From: Bacillota bacterium
GTDB lineage: Bacteria > Bacillota > Clostridia > Peptostreptococcales > Anaerovoracaceae
Length of the DNA stretch: 8,113 bases
NCBI GenBank assembly: GCA_016293805.1
Contig: JAEDDI010000053.1
Coordinates: 1-8,113, forward strand
Reading direction: 5' to 3'
Made by a program: the position numbers and the translations under genes. The stretch's first letter is position 1. The number at the start of each line of letters is the position of its first letter. Below are positions 1 through 6,473 of the stretch, piece after piece. The notes beneath the pieces were generated by a model that saw nothing but the letters and a program-made list of their open reading frames with translations, was not told the origin of the DNA and ran no database searches.

Positions 1-9
1 ATTCTTTTG

Positions 10-47
10 AGACACACAGCCGGCAATGCCGGCTTGTGTCTTTTTTT
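10..47 (+). terminator. Rho-independent terminator of an upstream gene outside the window
   Basis: A GC-rich hairpin is built from arms GCCGGC and GCCGGC around an AAT loop. It is extended outward by AGACACA pairing with TGTGTCT (with a small bulge) and followed by seven T residues. The rest of the transcript it ends lies left of position 1. It insulates the helicase gene at 252 from that transcription. Confidence 0.85.
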
Positions 48-176
48 GTATGTGTACCTTGAACCGGTTAATAACCTTTTTAATGAAGCTGATTGGAACC
101 ATGCAGCAATACTTATACATATCAGCATTCTTTCGACTTTAGCTTCCTGCAAGATAATTCTCTGCTCCGCATTCAC

Positions 177-214
177 TTGCCCTGCTTGTATTATATTTTT
201 ATATAAAGTAAAAT
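177..214 (+). promoter_or_regulatory. Possible promoter of the UvrD-like helicase gene
   Basis: The stretch is AT-rich and offers two alternative hexamer pairs. One is TTGTAT (186-191), then 17 bp, then TAAAAT (209-214). The other is TTGCCC (177-182), then 19 bp, then TATAAA (202-207). Neither is close to consensus at -35. A promoter is expected somewhere between the terminator ending at 47 and the start codon at 252. The rest of 48-251 shows no convincing gene. The exact placement is a guess. Confidence 0.3.
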
Positions 215-251
215 TATATGAGAAAAACTGCAAGACATGCGAGGGTGAGGA

Positions 252-2309
252 ATGGATTTTAAAGAGTTCACATACCGATACGGTTTAAGTTTAAATGATA
301 AGCAGACTGAAGCAGTAAAGGCAGTTGACGGGCCTGTACTGCTTCTTGCTGTACCTGGAAGCGGCAAAACCACTGTCCTGGTATCGAGAATTGGATATAT
401 GATATACTGCATGAATATTCCTGCGAAAAATATCCTTACAGTCACATACACAAAAGCTGCAGCTTCTGATATGAAGAAAAGATTCATTTCCATATTCGGC
501 AGAGAACATGCAGATGATATCGAATTCAGAACCATAAACGGAATATGCTTCAAAATAATTCAATACTACTGCAGACTGAAAGGTTCCAAGGGCTTCACTC
601 TTGTGGAAAGTGAGGGCGAGACTAACCGCATTATCTCTTCAATATACAGCTCTGTCGAGAAAGAATACCCTGCGGAAAGTGATTTAAAGAGTATCAGGAC
701 GGATATTGCATATATTAAGAATATGATGCTCACTGAAGAAGAAATCAAAGCTATGGATGACGACAGAGACTACTGCATATCAAAGATATATTCCGGGTAC
801 AGTTCTGTGATGAGAGAAAGAAGGCTCATGGATTACGATGACCAGATGGTTTATACTCTAAGGATTCTCCGAAACCATCCTGAAATACTGAAAGTTTTTC
901 AGAAAACTTTCTCATACATCTGTGTTGATGAGGCGCAGGATACATCAAAGATTCAGCACGTCATAATAGCCATGCTTGCTGCAGGAAAAGACAACCTTTT
1001 CATGGTTGGAGATGAAGACCAGAGCATCTACGGGTTTCGAGCCGCATATCCTCAGGCACTTCTTGATTTTGGAGAAAGTCACAGAAACGCAAAAATAATC
1101 AGCATGGAGATTAACTACAGGTCTGATGAGAACATAGTGAAAGTAGCAGACAGGTTTATCCGCATAAACAAAAACAGATACGAAAAGAATATGACTTCGG
1201 CAAAGCCTGCGATAAAAAACATCAGGTACATAGATGTTGAACGGAGACAAATGCAGTATGATTACCTTCTGAAGGTGGCTGACGGATGCACTGAAGAGAC
1301 TGCATGTCTTTACAGGAACAATGAAAGTGCAGTCCCAGTTGTTGACCTTCTTGAGCGAAACGGTATTCCATACAGAATAAAAGGGGATGACCTTGCATTT
1401 TTCAGGCATAAATCGGTTCGCGACATCCGCAGCATCGCCCGGTTCTCTAAAGATCAGAAAAATGCACACCTTTTTAAGGAGATTTACTATAAGCTTAGGA
1501 CTTATCTCACAAGTGAAAAAGCAGAAGAAGCATGCAGTAAAGCAGCCAAATACAATGTGGATATTCTTTGTGCTGCCATAAGATACTGCAATCTTTCGCA
1601 GAAGACAAAAACAAACTGCGAAAAAATATATGATGCTTTAAAGAAAATCAGCACTGAACGGGCAGTGACTGCATTAGAAAGAATCTGTAATCAGATGGGA
1701 TATAACAATTATCTTTCGCGCAATAAGCATAAAGACACAAAAATAACAATCCTGAAAAGTCTTGCCGTTCATGAAGATTCAATTACAGGTCTTGCAGGAA
1801 GACTCGATGAGCTTGAAGAGATAATACGCAGCAAGAAGAATGATAAAAACTGCAGGTTTATTCTTTCAACCATTCATGCGAGTAAAGGTCTCGAATATGA
1901 CAGAGTATACCTTATAGATGTGGCTGATGGAATATTCCCGGAACTGCTGCCTGATTCCCCTGATGACAGAGCTTTCGAAGAAGAAAGACGAATATTCTAT
2001 GTGGGAATGACAAGAGCAAAGAAAGAACTTGATATATTCTGTCTGCCTGAAAAATCAGTATTCATTGAACAGGTCAGAAGCATAGATAAAGATGCGCCTT
2101 CAGTAACAGGAAAACAGCCGTCTAAAAAATATGAAGCCGATTTTGATTTTGTTACAGGCCTTATAGTAGAGCATGTGCTGTGGGGAGAAGGTGTAGTGCT
2201 TGATGTAACTGACAGCAGGGTAATAATAGAATTTGCAAATGGAGTAAAGACACTTTCCATTAAAACTGTTAAAGCAAACGGTCTTGTGAGGCCTGCAGCA
2301 TACATCTGA
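252..2309 (+). CDS. UvrD/PcrA-type superfamily 1A DNA helicase
   Basis: This is an ATP-dependent 3'-5' DNA helicase of the UvrD/Rep/PcrA group, a cytoplasmic family that acts in DNA repair and in removing proteins from DNA. The 685-residue product carries the full SF1A motif set in order: Q-motif LNDKQTEAV (14-22), Walker A AVPGSGKT (33-40), motif Ia around TVTYTKAAASDMKKR (63-77), motif II VDEAQD (225-230), motif III GDEDQSIYGFRAA (253-265), motif IV INYRS (287-291), motif V STIHASKGLEYDRVY (539-553) and motif VI EEERRIFYVGMTRAK (576-590). Residues 636-678 (VEHVLWGEGVV, then an FANGVKTL strand) resemble the Tudor-like C-terminal domain of PcrA/UvrD, which in those proteins contacts RNA polymerase. 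The 2B insertion (about 380-530) is poorly conserved and the protein is shorter than typical PcrA (about 720-750 residues), so it may be a second, accessory UvrD-like helicase rather than the housekeeping PcrA. The ATG is supported by GAGGG (241-245) six bases upstream. It is monocistronic, between terminators. Confidence 0.93.
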   Translation: MDFKEFTYRYGLSLNDKQTEAVKAVDGPVLLLAVPGSGKTTVLVSRIGYMIYCMNIPAKNILTVTYTKAAASDMKKRFISIFGREHADDIEFRTINGICFKIIQYYCRLKGSKGFTLVESEGETNRIISSIYSSVEKEYPAESDLKSIRTDIAYIKNMMLTEEEIKAMDDDRDYCISKIYSGYSSVMRERRLMDYDDQMVYTLRILRNHPEILKVFQKTFSYICVDEAQDTSKIQHVIIAMLAAGKDNLFMVGDEDQSIYGFRAAYPQALLDFGESHRNAKIISMEINYRSDENIVKVADRFIRINKNRYEKNMTSAKPAIKNIRYIDVERRQMQYDYLLKVADGCTEETACLYRNNESAVPVVDLLERNGIPYRIKGDDLAFFRHKSVRDIRSIARFSKDQKNAHLFKEIYYKLRTYLTSEKAEEACSKAAKYNVDILCAAIRYCNLSQKTKTNCEKIYDALKKISTERAVTALERICNQMGYNNYLSRNKHKDTKITILKSLAVHEDSITGLAGRLDELEEIIRSKKNDKNCRFILSTIHASKGLEYDRVYLIDVADGIFPELLPDSPDDRAFEEERRIFYVGMTRAKKELDIFCLPEKSVFIEQVRSIDKDAPSVTGKQPSKKYEADFDFVTGLIVEHVLWGEGVVLDVTDSRVIIEFANGVKTLSIKTVKANGLVRPAAYI

Positions 2310-2340
2310 CGGGTTTTACTTCATTTTTACCTGTAATATA

Positions 2341-2378
2341 AAAAACCAGACCGAAACATGCACCGGACTGGTTTTTTT
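2341..2378. terminator. Bidirectional rho-independent terminator between convergent genes
   Basis: The arms AACCAGACCG (2344-2353) and CGGACTGGTT (2364-2373) pair with a single internal A/A mismatch around a 10-base loop. A run of seven T follows on the plus strand (2372-2378). A run of six A precedes it (2340-2345) and gives a T-run on the minus strand. It can therefore end both the helicase transcript and the convergent MerR-type transcript. The remaining bases 2379-2498 hold no gene that I can support. Confidence 0.88.
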
Positions 2379-2498
2379 GCGAAACTGATTTTTATCAACT
2401 TACACACAGGTTCGCCGCGTTATAATTTACATTTTCATTATATGCGGTCACTTAGAGTATACATCAAGTACTGTTTTTCTGTTTTCGTAAACCATGGT

Positions 2499-3737
2499 TC
2501 AGATTTTTTTCGCCATATAGCTTAACAGGCTGATGGTTTCGTTTCCGGAATGTCTGGCGAAATTCTTCTCACCTGTTTTTGACGAGCCGAGATTCTCCAT
2601 ATAGGATATATCAAATCCGGCATCAGAAAGAACACTTTTTATCCTGCCTGTACTCAGAAGTCCCGGAATGAACTCCGGATGGTCCTCCCTGAATGCGGCA
2701 AGAGTCTGGGGAGCTTTGGAGTAATCGACAAGAAGCCCCGCCATATATCCGCCACTGCGTACAAATTCTGCTGCCTTCTCGGCAATGTTATAGTTATATG
2801 GCACAATATAATTGACTATTGAGAAATCATCAATATAAAGGTCAATTGAATCCTTCTTAAGCGGCACCGTCCTTATATCTCCCGCAATATATACCACCTT
2901 CTGCTTCAGATCCGAAAAATACGTCATGTGCTTTTTTATCTTCTCCATAGAAATATCATTGATGAAAATCACAGTATCTTCAGAGAACATGGATATATTC
3001 TTCAGTATGAAACTAAACGAAAGAGGCCCGCAGAGAACATAGCGGACATCTTCTTTTATTCTGTCGATATTCTGATACATGTCTATATGCCCCTTGTCAA
3101 GAAGCAGAAGATACGATGCCGAAAAATCCGTCTCACTCGACAGTACAAGATTCTCATTGTCAAAAAGCCTGAAAGGGGACTCATTTTGCGCATCGGGAAG
3201 GACAATCATTCCAGACCTTACCGGTGCGGAAAAACCGCAGCGGCAGCTTATCTGCGCATCATATATTCCGTTGTCCCTTATCTCTGCACCTGATATATGA
3301 AGTGACTTGCCGCAGTACGGACAGCACATTATGCCAAGCGCTTCAATGGGAACGGTGCTTTCTGCAGCAGCTTCCGCATTTCTGAGCTTCTCCCTGTATC
3401 GGTCTATTTCGCTTTCAAGAAGACCTGAAATGCTCTGAAGCTCTGAGATATCATCCTTTATCTTAGCCTCCTTGTCCCTGAATATCCTTATAAGGTGTTT
3501 AAGAACTTCCCTGTCCTTGAGATTAGTCGCATTCTCATAGAAGCAGATTTTCTCAATATCACTGAGCTTGAATCTGTAGTTTTTAAGACGCAGAATCTTC
3601 TCCATCTGCCTGTCGCAGGTTTCATCAAGAATATACTGATTGTTCTCCCTGCGCGGTGTAATCATCGCGTTATCGATATAATACCGTACTGTGCTTATCT
3701 TTACCCCGTGTTTTTTTGCAAACTCTCCGATTTTCAT
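2499..3737 (-). CDS. MerR-family regulator fused to a Trm112-like zinc ribbon and a degenerate class I methyltransferase-like domain
   Basis: The 412-residue product begins with a MerR-type winged helix (MKIGEFAKKHGVKISTVRYY at 1-20, wing to about 35, domain to about 70). A predicted coiled coil follows (about 85-127, rich in K, E, L and I), the usual MerR dimer helix. Next comes a zinc-ribbon-like unit with C139-P-Y-C142 and C165-R-C167, then APVRSGMIVLPD (171-182). That pattern matches Trm112-like ribbons, which end in a P-I-x-x-G-I-P-x-L-like strand. Residues about 230-412 look like a Rossmann methyltransferase: strand VRYVLCGPL, then VIFINDIS, AGDIRTVPLKKDSIDLYID (285-303) and an AAEFVRSGGYMAGLL helix-strand (322-336). 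The glycine-rich SAM motif I (normally D-x-G-x-G-x-G) is replaced by VLCGPLSFS, so catalysis is doubtful and a ligand-sensing role is an inference. The start is supported by GGAGG (3746-3750) eight bases upstream. It is divergent from the NCS1 permease, its most likely target. Confidence 0.85.
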   Translation of the reverse strand: MKIGEFAKKHGVKISTVRYYIDNAMITPRRENNQYILDETCDRQMEKILRLKNYRFKLSDIEKICFYENATNLKDREVLKHLIRIFRDKEAKIKDDISELQSISGLLESEIDRYREKLRNAEAAAESTVPIEALGIMCCPYCGKSLHISGAEIRDNGIYDAQISCRCGFSAPVRSGMIVLPDAQNESPFRLFDNENLVLSSETDFSASYLLLLDKGHIDMYQNIDRIKEDVRYVLCGPLSFSFILKNISMFSEDTVIFINDISMEKIKKHMTYFSDLKQKVVYIAGDIRTVPLKKDSIDLYIDDFSIVNYIVPYNYNIAEKAAEFVRSGGYMAGLLVDYSKAPQTLAAFREDHPEFIPGLLSTGRIKSVLSDAGFDISYMENLGSSKTGEKNFARHSGNETISLLSYMAKKI

Positions 3738-3745
3738 TTACATTT

Positions 3746-3785
3746 CCTCCACATATATTATATCTTTCATACAATCCGGATTCAA
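3746..3785 (-). promoter_or_regulatory. Promoter and ribosome binding site of the MerR-type gene
   Basis: On the minus strand, TTGAAT (plus coordinates 3780-3785) is followed after exactly 17 bp by a perfect TATAAT (3757-3762). A GGAGG Shine-Dalgarno follows at 3746-3750. A 10-bp palindrome AATCCGGATT (3773-3782) overlaps the -35 edge and could be an operator. The predicted transcription start falls at or just before the Shine-Dalgarno, so the leader would be very short. A second TTGACA lies farther upstream (plus 3819-3824) without a good -10. Confidence 0.6.
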
Positions 3786-3790
3786 TAATC

Positions 3791-3837
3791 CACTGCGGTT
3801 TATGTTTTCGTTAAATTCTGTCAATGCATTCACTGCG
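3791..3837. repeat. Direct repeat of CACTGCG in the divergent intergenic region
   Basis: CACTGCG occurs at 3791-3797 and 3831-3837, in similar context (AT, one base, CACTGCG, one base, TT). The two copies start exactly 40 bp apart, close to four helical turns, so they face the same side of the DNA. They lie between the minus-strand promoter and the permease leader and could be regulator sites. A seven-base match can also arise by chance. Confidence 0.3.
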
Positions 3838-3863
3838 CTTGATTAGATATGAGCAAAATCATC

Positions 3864-3894
3864 TTGCTGTTAAGCCTGATTAATGAAATATCAT
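3864..3894 (+). promoter_or_regulatory. Candidate permease promoter with a MerR-like 19-bp spacer
   Basis: TTGCTG (3864-3869) and TATCAT (3889-3894) are separated by 19 bp. Many MerR-activated promoters have such an overlong spacer. Inside the spacer lies a small dyad, TTAA (3870-3873), six bases, TTAA (3880-3883). An alternative -10 is TATAAC (3909-3914), but it lacks a -35. The assignment is tentative and rests on spacing and on the neighbouring MerR gene. Confidence 0.3.
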
Positions 3895-3939
3895 GTTCTA
3901 TGTGAAATTATAACTATCCATTGTTTAAGGAGGTATTTT

Positions 3940-5508
3940 ATGAGTTACACTCAGGTACAGCGTAACGGATTATTCGAATTATCCGACGCTGCAAGAACGG
4001 AGCTGATGTCATCAAAGTACTACAATGACGACCTGGCTCCATCATCTGTTGCGGAAAGAACATGGACTACTTACACAATCACAATGCTGTGGGTCGGCAT
4101 GTCAATCTGTATTCCATCACTTTCACTTGCATCAGGACTTATCGGCATGGGCGTTTCACCTTGGCTTTCAATCCTAAACGTAGCTTTAGGTAACCTTATC
4201 ATCCTTATTCCGATTCAGTTAAACTCAACAATCGGCACTAAGTATGGTATTCCGTTCCCGTTATTTGCAAGACTTACATTCGGTGTAAAGGGAGCTCAGC
4301 TTCCTGCTATCCTTAGAGCAATCACTGCCTGCGGATGGTGTTCAGTACAGTCATGGGTAGGCGGCGGCGCTGTTGCTGCTGTTATCGGATGCTTCGCACC
4401 TAGATTCCTTGATGCAACTTGGACAATCGGCCTTCCTTCATGGGGCGGAATCCAGACTGTATCATGCGGAACATTCATCGGCTACATCGCATTCATGTTA
4501 CTTACTGCATGGGTTGCATACAACGGACTTGAAAACATCAAGTGGGTTCAGAACATAGGCGGACCTATCCTTGTAATCGTAATGATTCTTTTACTTATAT
4601 GGTCAGCTCGTTATGCAGGTACTGCAGGATATTCATTCGGTGATGTTCTCAACTCGGGAAACAACGAAGAACTTATCGCTGCAAACGGCGGAATGGCTTA
4701 CATCTATCTGACAGGCCTTATGGGCAACATCGCATTCTGGGCTACAATCGCTCTTAACATTCCTGACTTCTCAAGATATGCCAAGAATAACAGGTCACAG
4801 TTCTGGGGTCAGATGCTCGGTATGCCTGTTCCAATGGCATTCTGCGCATTCGTAGGGGCATACTTCGCAAAGGCTACTGAACTTGTAGACGGAGTTGCTC
4901 AGTTCGACCCGACTTCAGTATTCTACTATATCGACAACAAGATTTTAGTATTCGTTGCCGCTGTCGGTGTAATGATGGCTACAATCACTACCTGCTGTGC
5001 TGCTAACGTAGTAGCTCCTGCAAACGGATTCTCCAACATCAACCCTAGAAAGATCAGCTACAGAATGGGAGTTCTTATCACATGTTTCCTTGCATTCTTT
5101 GTTCTTCAGGCATGGTGGATTTACGGTTCAGGCTCGGCATACTTTGTATGGATGAACGCATACGGAACAATTCTTGCTCCTATCGCTGCTCTTCTTGTTG
5201 CTGACTTCTGGATTGTCAAGAAGCAGAGAATCGACATCAGGGATTTATTCCTTCCTGACGGAAGATATCAGTACTCAGGCGGATTCAACTGGGCTGCTAT
5301 CATTTCATGGTTTGTAGCATTCATTCTTCCACTTTGCACATACTTCGGAGTATCAGGTGCATTCTGGACATTCATCAACGAAATCAACTATGTATGGTCA
5401 TTCTTAATCGCATTCGTATTATATATTCTGCTTATGAAAACATCTCTTGCCGGAAAATCATATCTTACAGAAGAAGAATATGCGAAGATTACGCAGATTG
5501 AAAGTTAA
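3940..5508 (+). CDS. NCS1-family nucleobase/hydantoin/allantoin-type permease
   Basis: This is an integral membrane cation symporter of the nucleobase:cation symporter-1 family (cytosine, uracil, allantoin and hydantoin carriers such as CodB, PucI and Mhp1). The 522-residue product starts with the family's N-terminal signature: NDDLAPSSVAERTWTTYTI (30-48) leading into the first membrane helix. About 12 hydrophobic segments can be read (near 47-65, 73-95, 122-150, 176-195, 206-222, 256-275, 293-311, 335-358, 376-394, 405-424, 450-470, 484-499). The GWCSVQSWVGG stretch carries W133 and Q137, and FWATIALNIPDFSRY carries W267. These match the positions of substrate-contacting W117, Q121 and W220 of Mhp1 as I recall the family. 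ANVVAPAN (355-362) is the helix 8 signature. The substrate cannot be assigned, because no catabolic gene is next to it. The start at 3940 is chosen over an in-frame upstream ATG (3883) because AAGGAGG (3927-3933) sits six bases before it and the protein then begins as the family does. Confidence 0.92.
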   Translation: MSYTQVQRNGLFELSDAARTELMSSKYYNDDLAPSSVAERTWTTYTITMLWVGMSICIPSLSLASGLIGMGVSPWLSILNVALGNLIILIPIQLNSTIGTKYGIPFPLFARLTFGVKGAQLPAILRAITACGWCSVQSWVGGGAVAAVIGCFAPRFLDATWTIGLPSWGGIQTVSCGTFIGYIAFMLLTAWVAYNGLENIKWVQNIGGPILVIVMILLLIWSARYAGTAGYSFGDVLNSGNNEELIAANGGMAYIYLTGLMGNIAFWATIALNIPDFSRYAKNNRSQFWGQMLGMPVPMAFCAFVGAYFAKATELVDGVAQFDPTSVFYYIDNKILVFVAAVGVMMATITTCCAANVVAPANGFSNINPRKISYRMGVLITCFLAFFVLQAWWIYGSGSAYFVWMNAYGTILAPIAALLVADFWIVKKQRIDIRDLFLPDGRYQYSGGFNWAAIISWFVAFILPLCTYFGVSGAFWTFINEINYVWSFLIAFVLYILLMKTSLAGKSYLTEEEYAKITQIES

Positions 5509-5613
5509 TTTCAGTATGAAAAACAGGGTCCTTTTTCGTAGCTTCCAATAAGACAGTATGAGAACATTACTGACATAGGGTAGCTGCCGTACAGGAGTGC
5601 GACAAGAAAAATT

Positions 5614-5651
5614 GGCGATACTTGGTTTTCAAAACCAGATATCGCCTTTTT
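5614..5651 (+). terminator. Strong rho-independent terminator after the permease
   Basis: The arms GGCGATA (5614-5620) and TATCGCC (5640-5646) enclose a second perfect pairing, TGGTTTT (5623-5629) with AAAACCA (5631-5637). The intervening CT/GA bases form a small mismatch and the tip is tight. Five T residues follow (5647-5651). An A-run at 5607-5611 gives a weaker T-run on the minus strand. It lies 105 bases past the permease stop and just upstream of the tnpV-like gene, so it may belong to the mobile segment. Confidence 0.85.
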
Positions 5652-5696
5652 CTATCTTTATCAGAATGTTTGAAGCTATTATCGGAGGTACATATG

Positions 5697-6058
5697 ATGC
5701 AGGAACTGAACTATATCCGTTACAGTGATTACTATAGTCCCGACATTCGCTTACCGGAAGAAAACAGACCTATTGGTCGGTGGGGCGTATGCACAGAGAT
5801 TATATCAAGGAGCATAATCCCATCCGCTTTAACGATCTGTGTCTTAGCGGTGAGCTGTGGACGTATCTGGCCGATTTGAACGAGCAGGCACAGAGCCGTC
5901 TTGAACTTATCATTGAGCCAATGAAAGCCGCTGAGGGTGTGACAGAAGACATGAAGCAGCACGATCAGATGGCGTGGGTTGGAGCCATGAACAGTATCCG
6001 CAACAGAGCCGAGGAAATCATCCTCGGAGAAATGATCTACGATGAGGATGCGATATGA
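5697..6058 (+). pseudogene. tnpV: TnpV-like mobile-element protein, disrupted by a one-base frameshift
   Basis: Two adjacent frames together make one recognisable TnpV-type protein, the small family named after a gene of the Tn4451 transposon group. The first part, from 5697 (or the ATG at 5694), reads MQELNYIRYSDYYSPDIRL and then PEENRPIGRWG. It runs out of frame to a stop at 5879. The second part, from about 5780, reads GRMHRDYIKEHNPIRF and ends with AMNSIRNRAEEIILGE at 6058. The family pattern P-I-G-x-W-G-R-M-H-R-D-Y is restored if one more base is placed in the GGGG run at 5781-5784. The intact product would be about 120 residues. GGAGG (5684-5688) precedes the start by 8 bases. The family's role is poorly defined, possibly accessory to element movement. 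Its stop overlaps the next start as ATGA. It may be a real mutation or a base-call error in the G run. The C-terminal part alone could start at the GTG at 5780. Confidence 0.75.
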
Positions 6059-6315
6059 GAATCCTTGAAGAATTTTGGTACGGCAATATTGAGCCAACAG
6101 AATACGGTACTTCTTCTAAGGAGTACAAGAAACTGTTGGAGCTAATTTGCAAGAATGAAGAAAAGCTCAAAGCCACCATGACGGATGAGCAGAAAGAACT
6201 ATTTGAGAAATACGCCGATTGTGTACGAGAGCATCAAATCAATACAGACTGTTTGATCTTTCAGAATGGCTTTAAGCTGGGCGCGCGAATGATGTTAGAG
6301 GTCATGGAAGAATAA
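6055..6315 (+). CDS. DUF6809-type small protein of unknown function
   Basis: The 86-residue, charged, probably helical and soluble protein has no signal peptide or membrane segment. It reads MRILEEFWYGNIEPTEYG, then a central KLLELICKNEEKLKATMTDEQ stretch and a C-terminal NGFKLGARMMLEVMEE. The F-x-x-G-F-x-L-G-A-R-M-M-L-E-V ending is what I recognise from the family annotated as DUF6809, often found in mobile elements of gut Clostridia. The molecular function is unknown. The ATG overlaps the tnpV stop as ATGA and has GAGG (6044-6047) seven bases before it, so translational coupling with tnpV is likely. A terminator follows 17 bases after its stop, so tnpV and this gene form a two-gene unit. 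Confidence 0.75.
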   Translation: MRILEEFWYGNIEPTEYGTSSKEYKKLLELICKNEEKLKATMTDEQKELFEKYADCVREHQINTDCLIFQNGFKLGARMMLEVMEE

Positions 6316-6332
6316 TTGAATATTGCAAGCGG

Positions 6333-6369
6333 GACTTGTGCTCAAATCGGGCACAAGTCTCTTTCTTTT
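6333..6369 (+). terminator. Rho-independent terminator of the tnpV-DUF6809 unit
   Basis: The perfect 9-bp arms GACTTGTGC (6333-6341) and GCACAAGTC (6351-6359) flank a 9-base loop. A T-rich tail follows (TCTCTTTCTTTT, 6360 onwards). It separates the mobile-element pair from the Xre-hsdR unit. Confidence 0.88.
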
Positions 6370-6394
6370 AGCTTGAAAACAGACATAATATTCT

Positions 6395-6420
6395 CAAATG
6401 CAAAAATAAATTTGCGTTTG
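6395..6420. repeat. Inverted repeat upstream of the Xre gene (possible operator)
   Basis: The 10-base arms CAAATGCAAA (6395-6404) and TTTGCGTTTG (6411-6420) are complementary except for one A/G position, around a 6-base AATAAA centre. No T-run follows, so it does not look like a terminator. It lies 14 bp upstream of a second inverted repeat and the Xre promoter, which suggests a regulator site. Confidence 0.45.
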
Positions 6421-6433
6421 CAGATGTAATATT

Positions 6434-6458
6434 TGTGAAACGAGTAGAAAGTTTCACA
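6434..6458. promoter_or_regulatory. Perfect inverted repeat, candidate Xre operator
   Basis: TGTGAAAC (6434-6441) and GTTTCACA (6451-6458) form a perfect 8-bp dyad with a 9-base spacer. It covers the expected -35 region of the promoter at 6465-6473. A repressor bound here would block RNA polymerase, so autoregulation by the adjacent Xre protein is the natural guess. Confidence 0.5.
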
Positions 6459-6464
6459 TTTGTG

Positions 6465-6473
6465 TGTTATAAT
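6465..6473 (+). promoter_or_regulatory. Extended -10 promoter for the xre-hsdR unit
   Basis: TG, one base, then a perfect TATAAT (6468-6473) forms an extended -10 element. The -35 position (around 6445-6450) is poor, which an extended -10 can offset. It lies 40 bases ahead of the Xre start codon and directly beside the inverted repeat. Confidence 0.65.

Noticed and set aside
66..81. GGTT-AAT-AACC followed by five T as a second terminator near the left edge
   Set aside because: The stem is only four base pairs and it sits just behind a much stronger terminator, so it is probably chance.
7..288. 93-codon plus-strand open frame at the left edge
   Set aside because: It would be translated through the terminator hairpin and into the helicase gene, and has no ribosome binding site. 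It resembles no protein I know.
945..1469. 174-codon minus-strand open frame inside the helicase gene
   Set aside because: It is antisense to conserved SF1 helicase motifs and its protein has no family resemblance.
2379..2415. Loose hairpin formed by GCGAA and GTTCGC with TTATCAACTTACACACA between
   Set aside because: It briefly looked like a DnaA-box or terminator element, but it has only five or six pairs, no T-run and no clustered DnaA boxes.
2490..2499. 10-bp palindrome AACCATGGTT at the end of the MerR-type gene
   Set aside because: It is a single short palindrome overlapping a stop codon, with no second copy in the window and no link to a promoter.
3840..3939. Riboswitch in the permease leader
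   Set aside because: NCS1 genes can carry thiamine or purine riboswitches, but I see no TPP core (CTGAGA), no purine-type paired loops and no attenuator hairpin in this roughly 100-base leader.
5776..5790. Programmed -1 frameshifting as the explanation of the tnpV break
   Set aside because: There is no X-XXY-YYZ slippery heptamer and I see no strong downstream pseudoknot. A simple indel in the G run is more likely, though this was not excluded.
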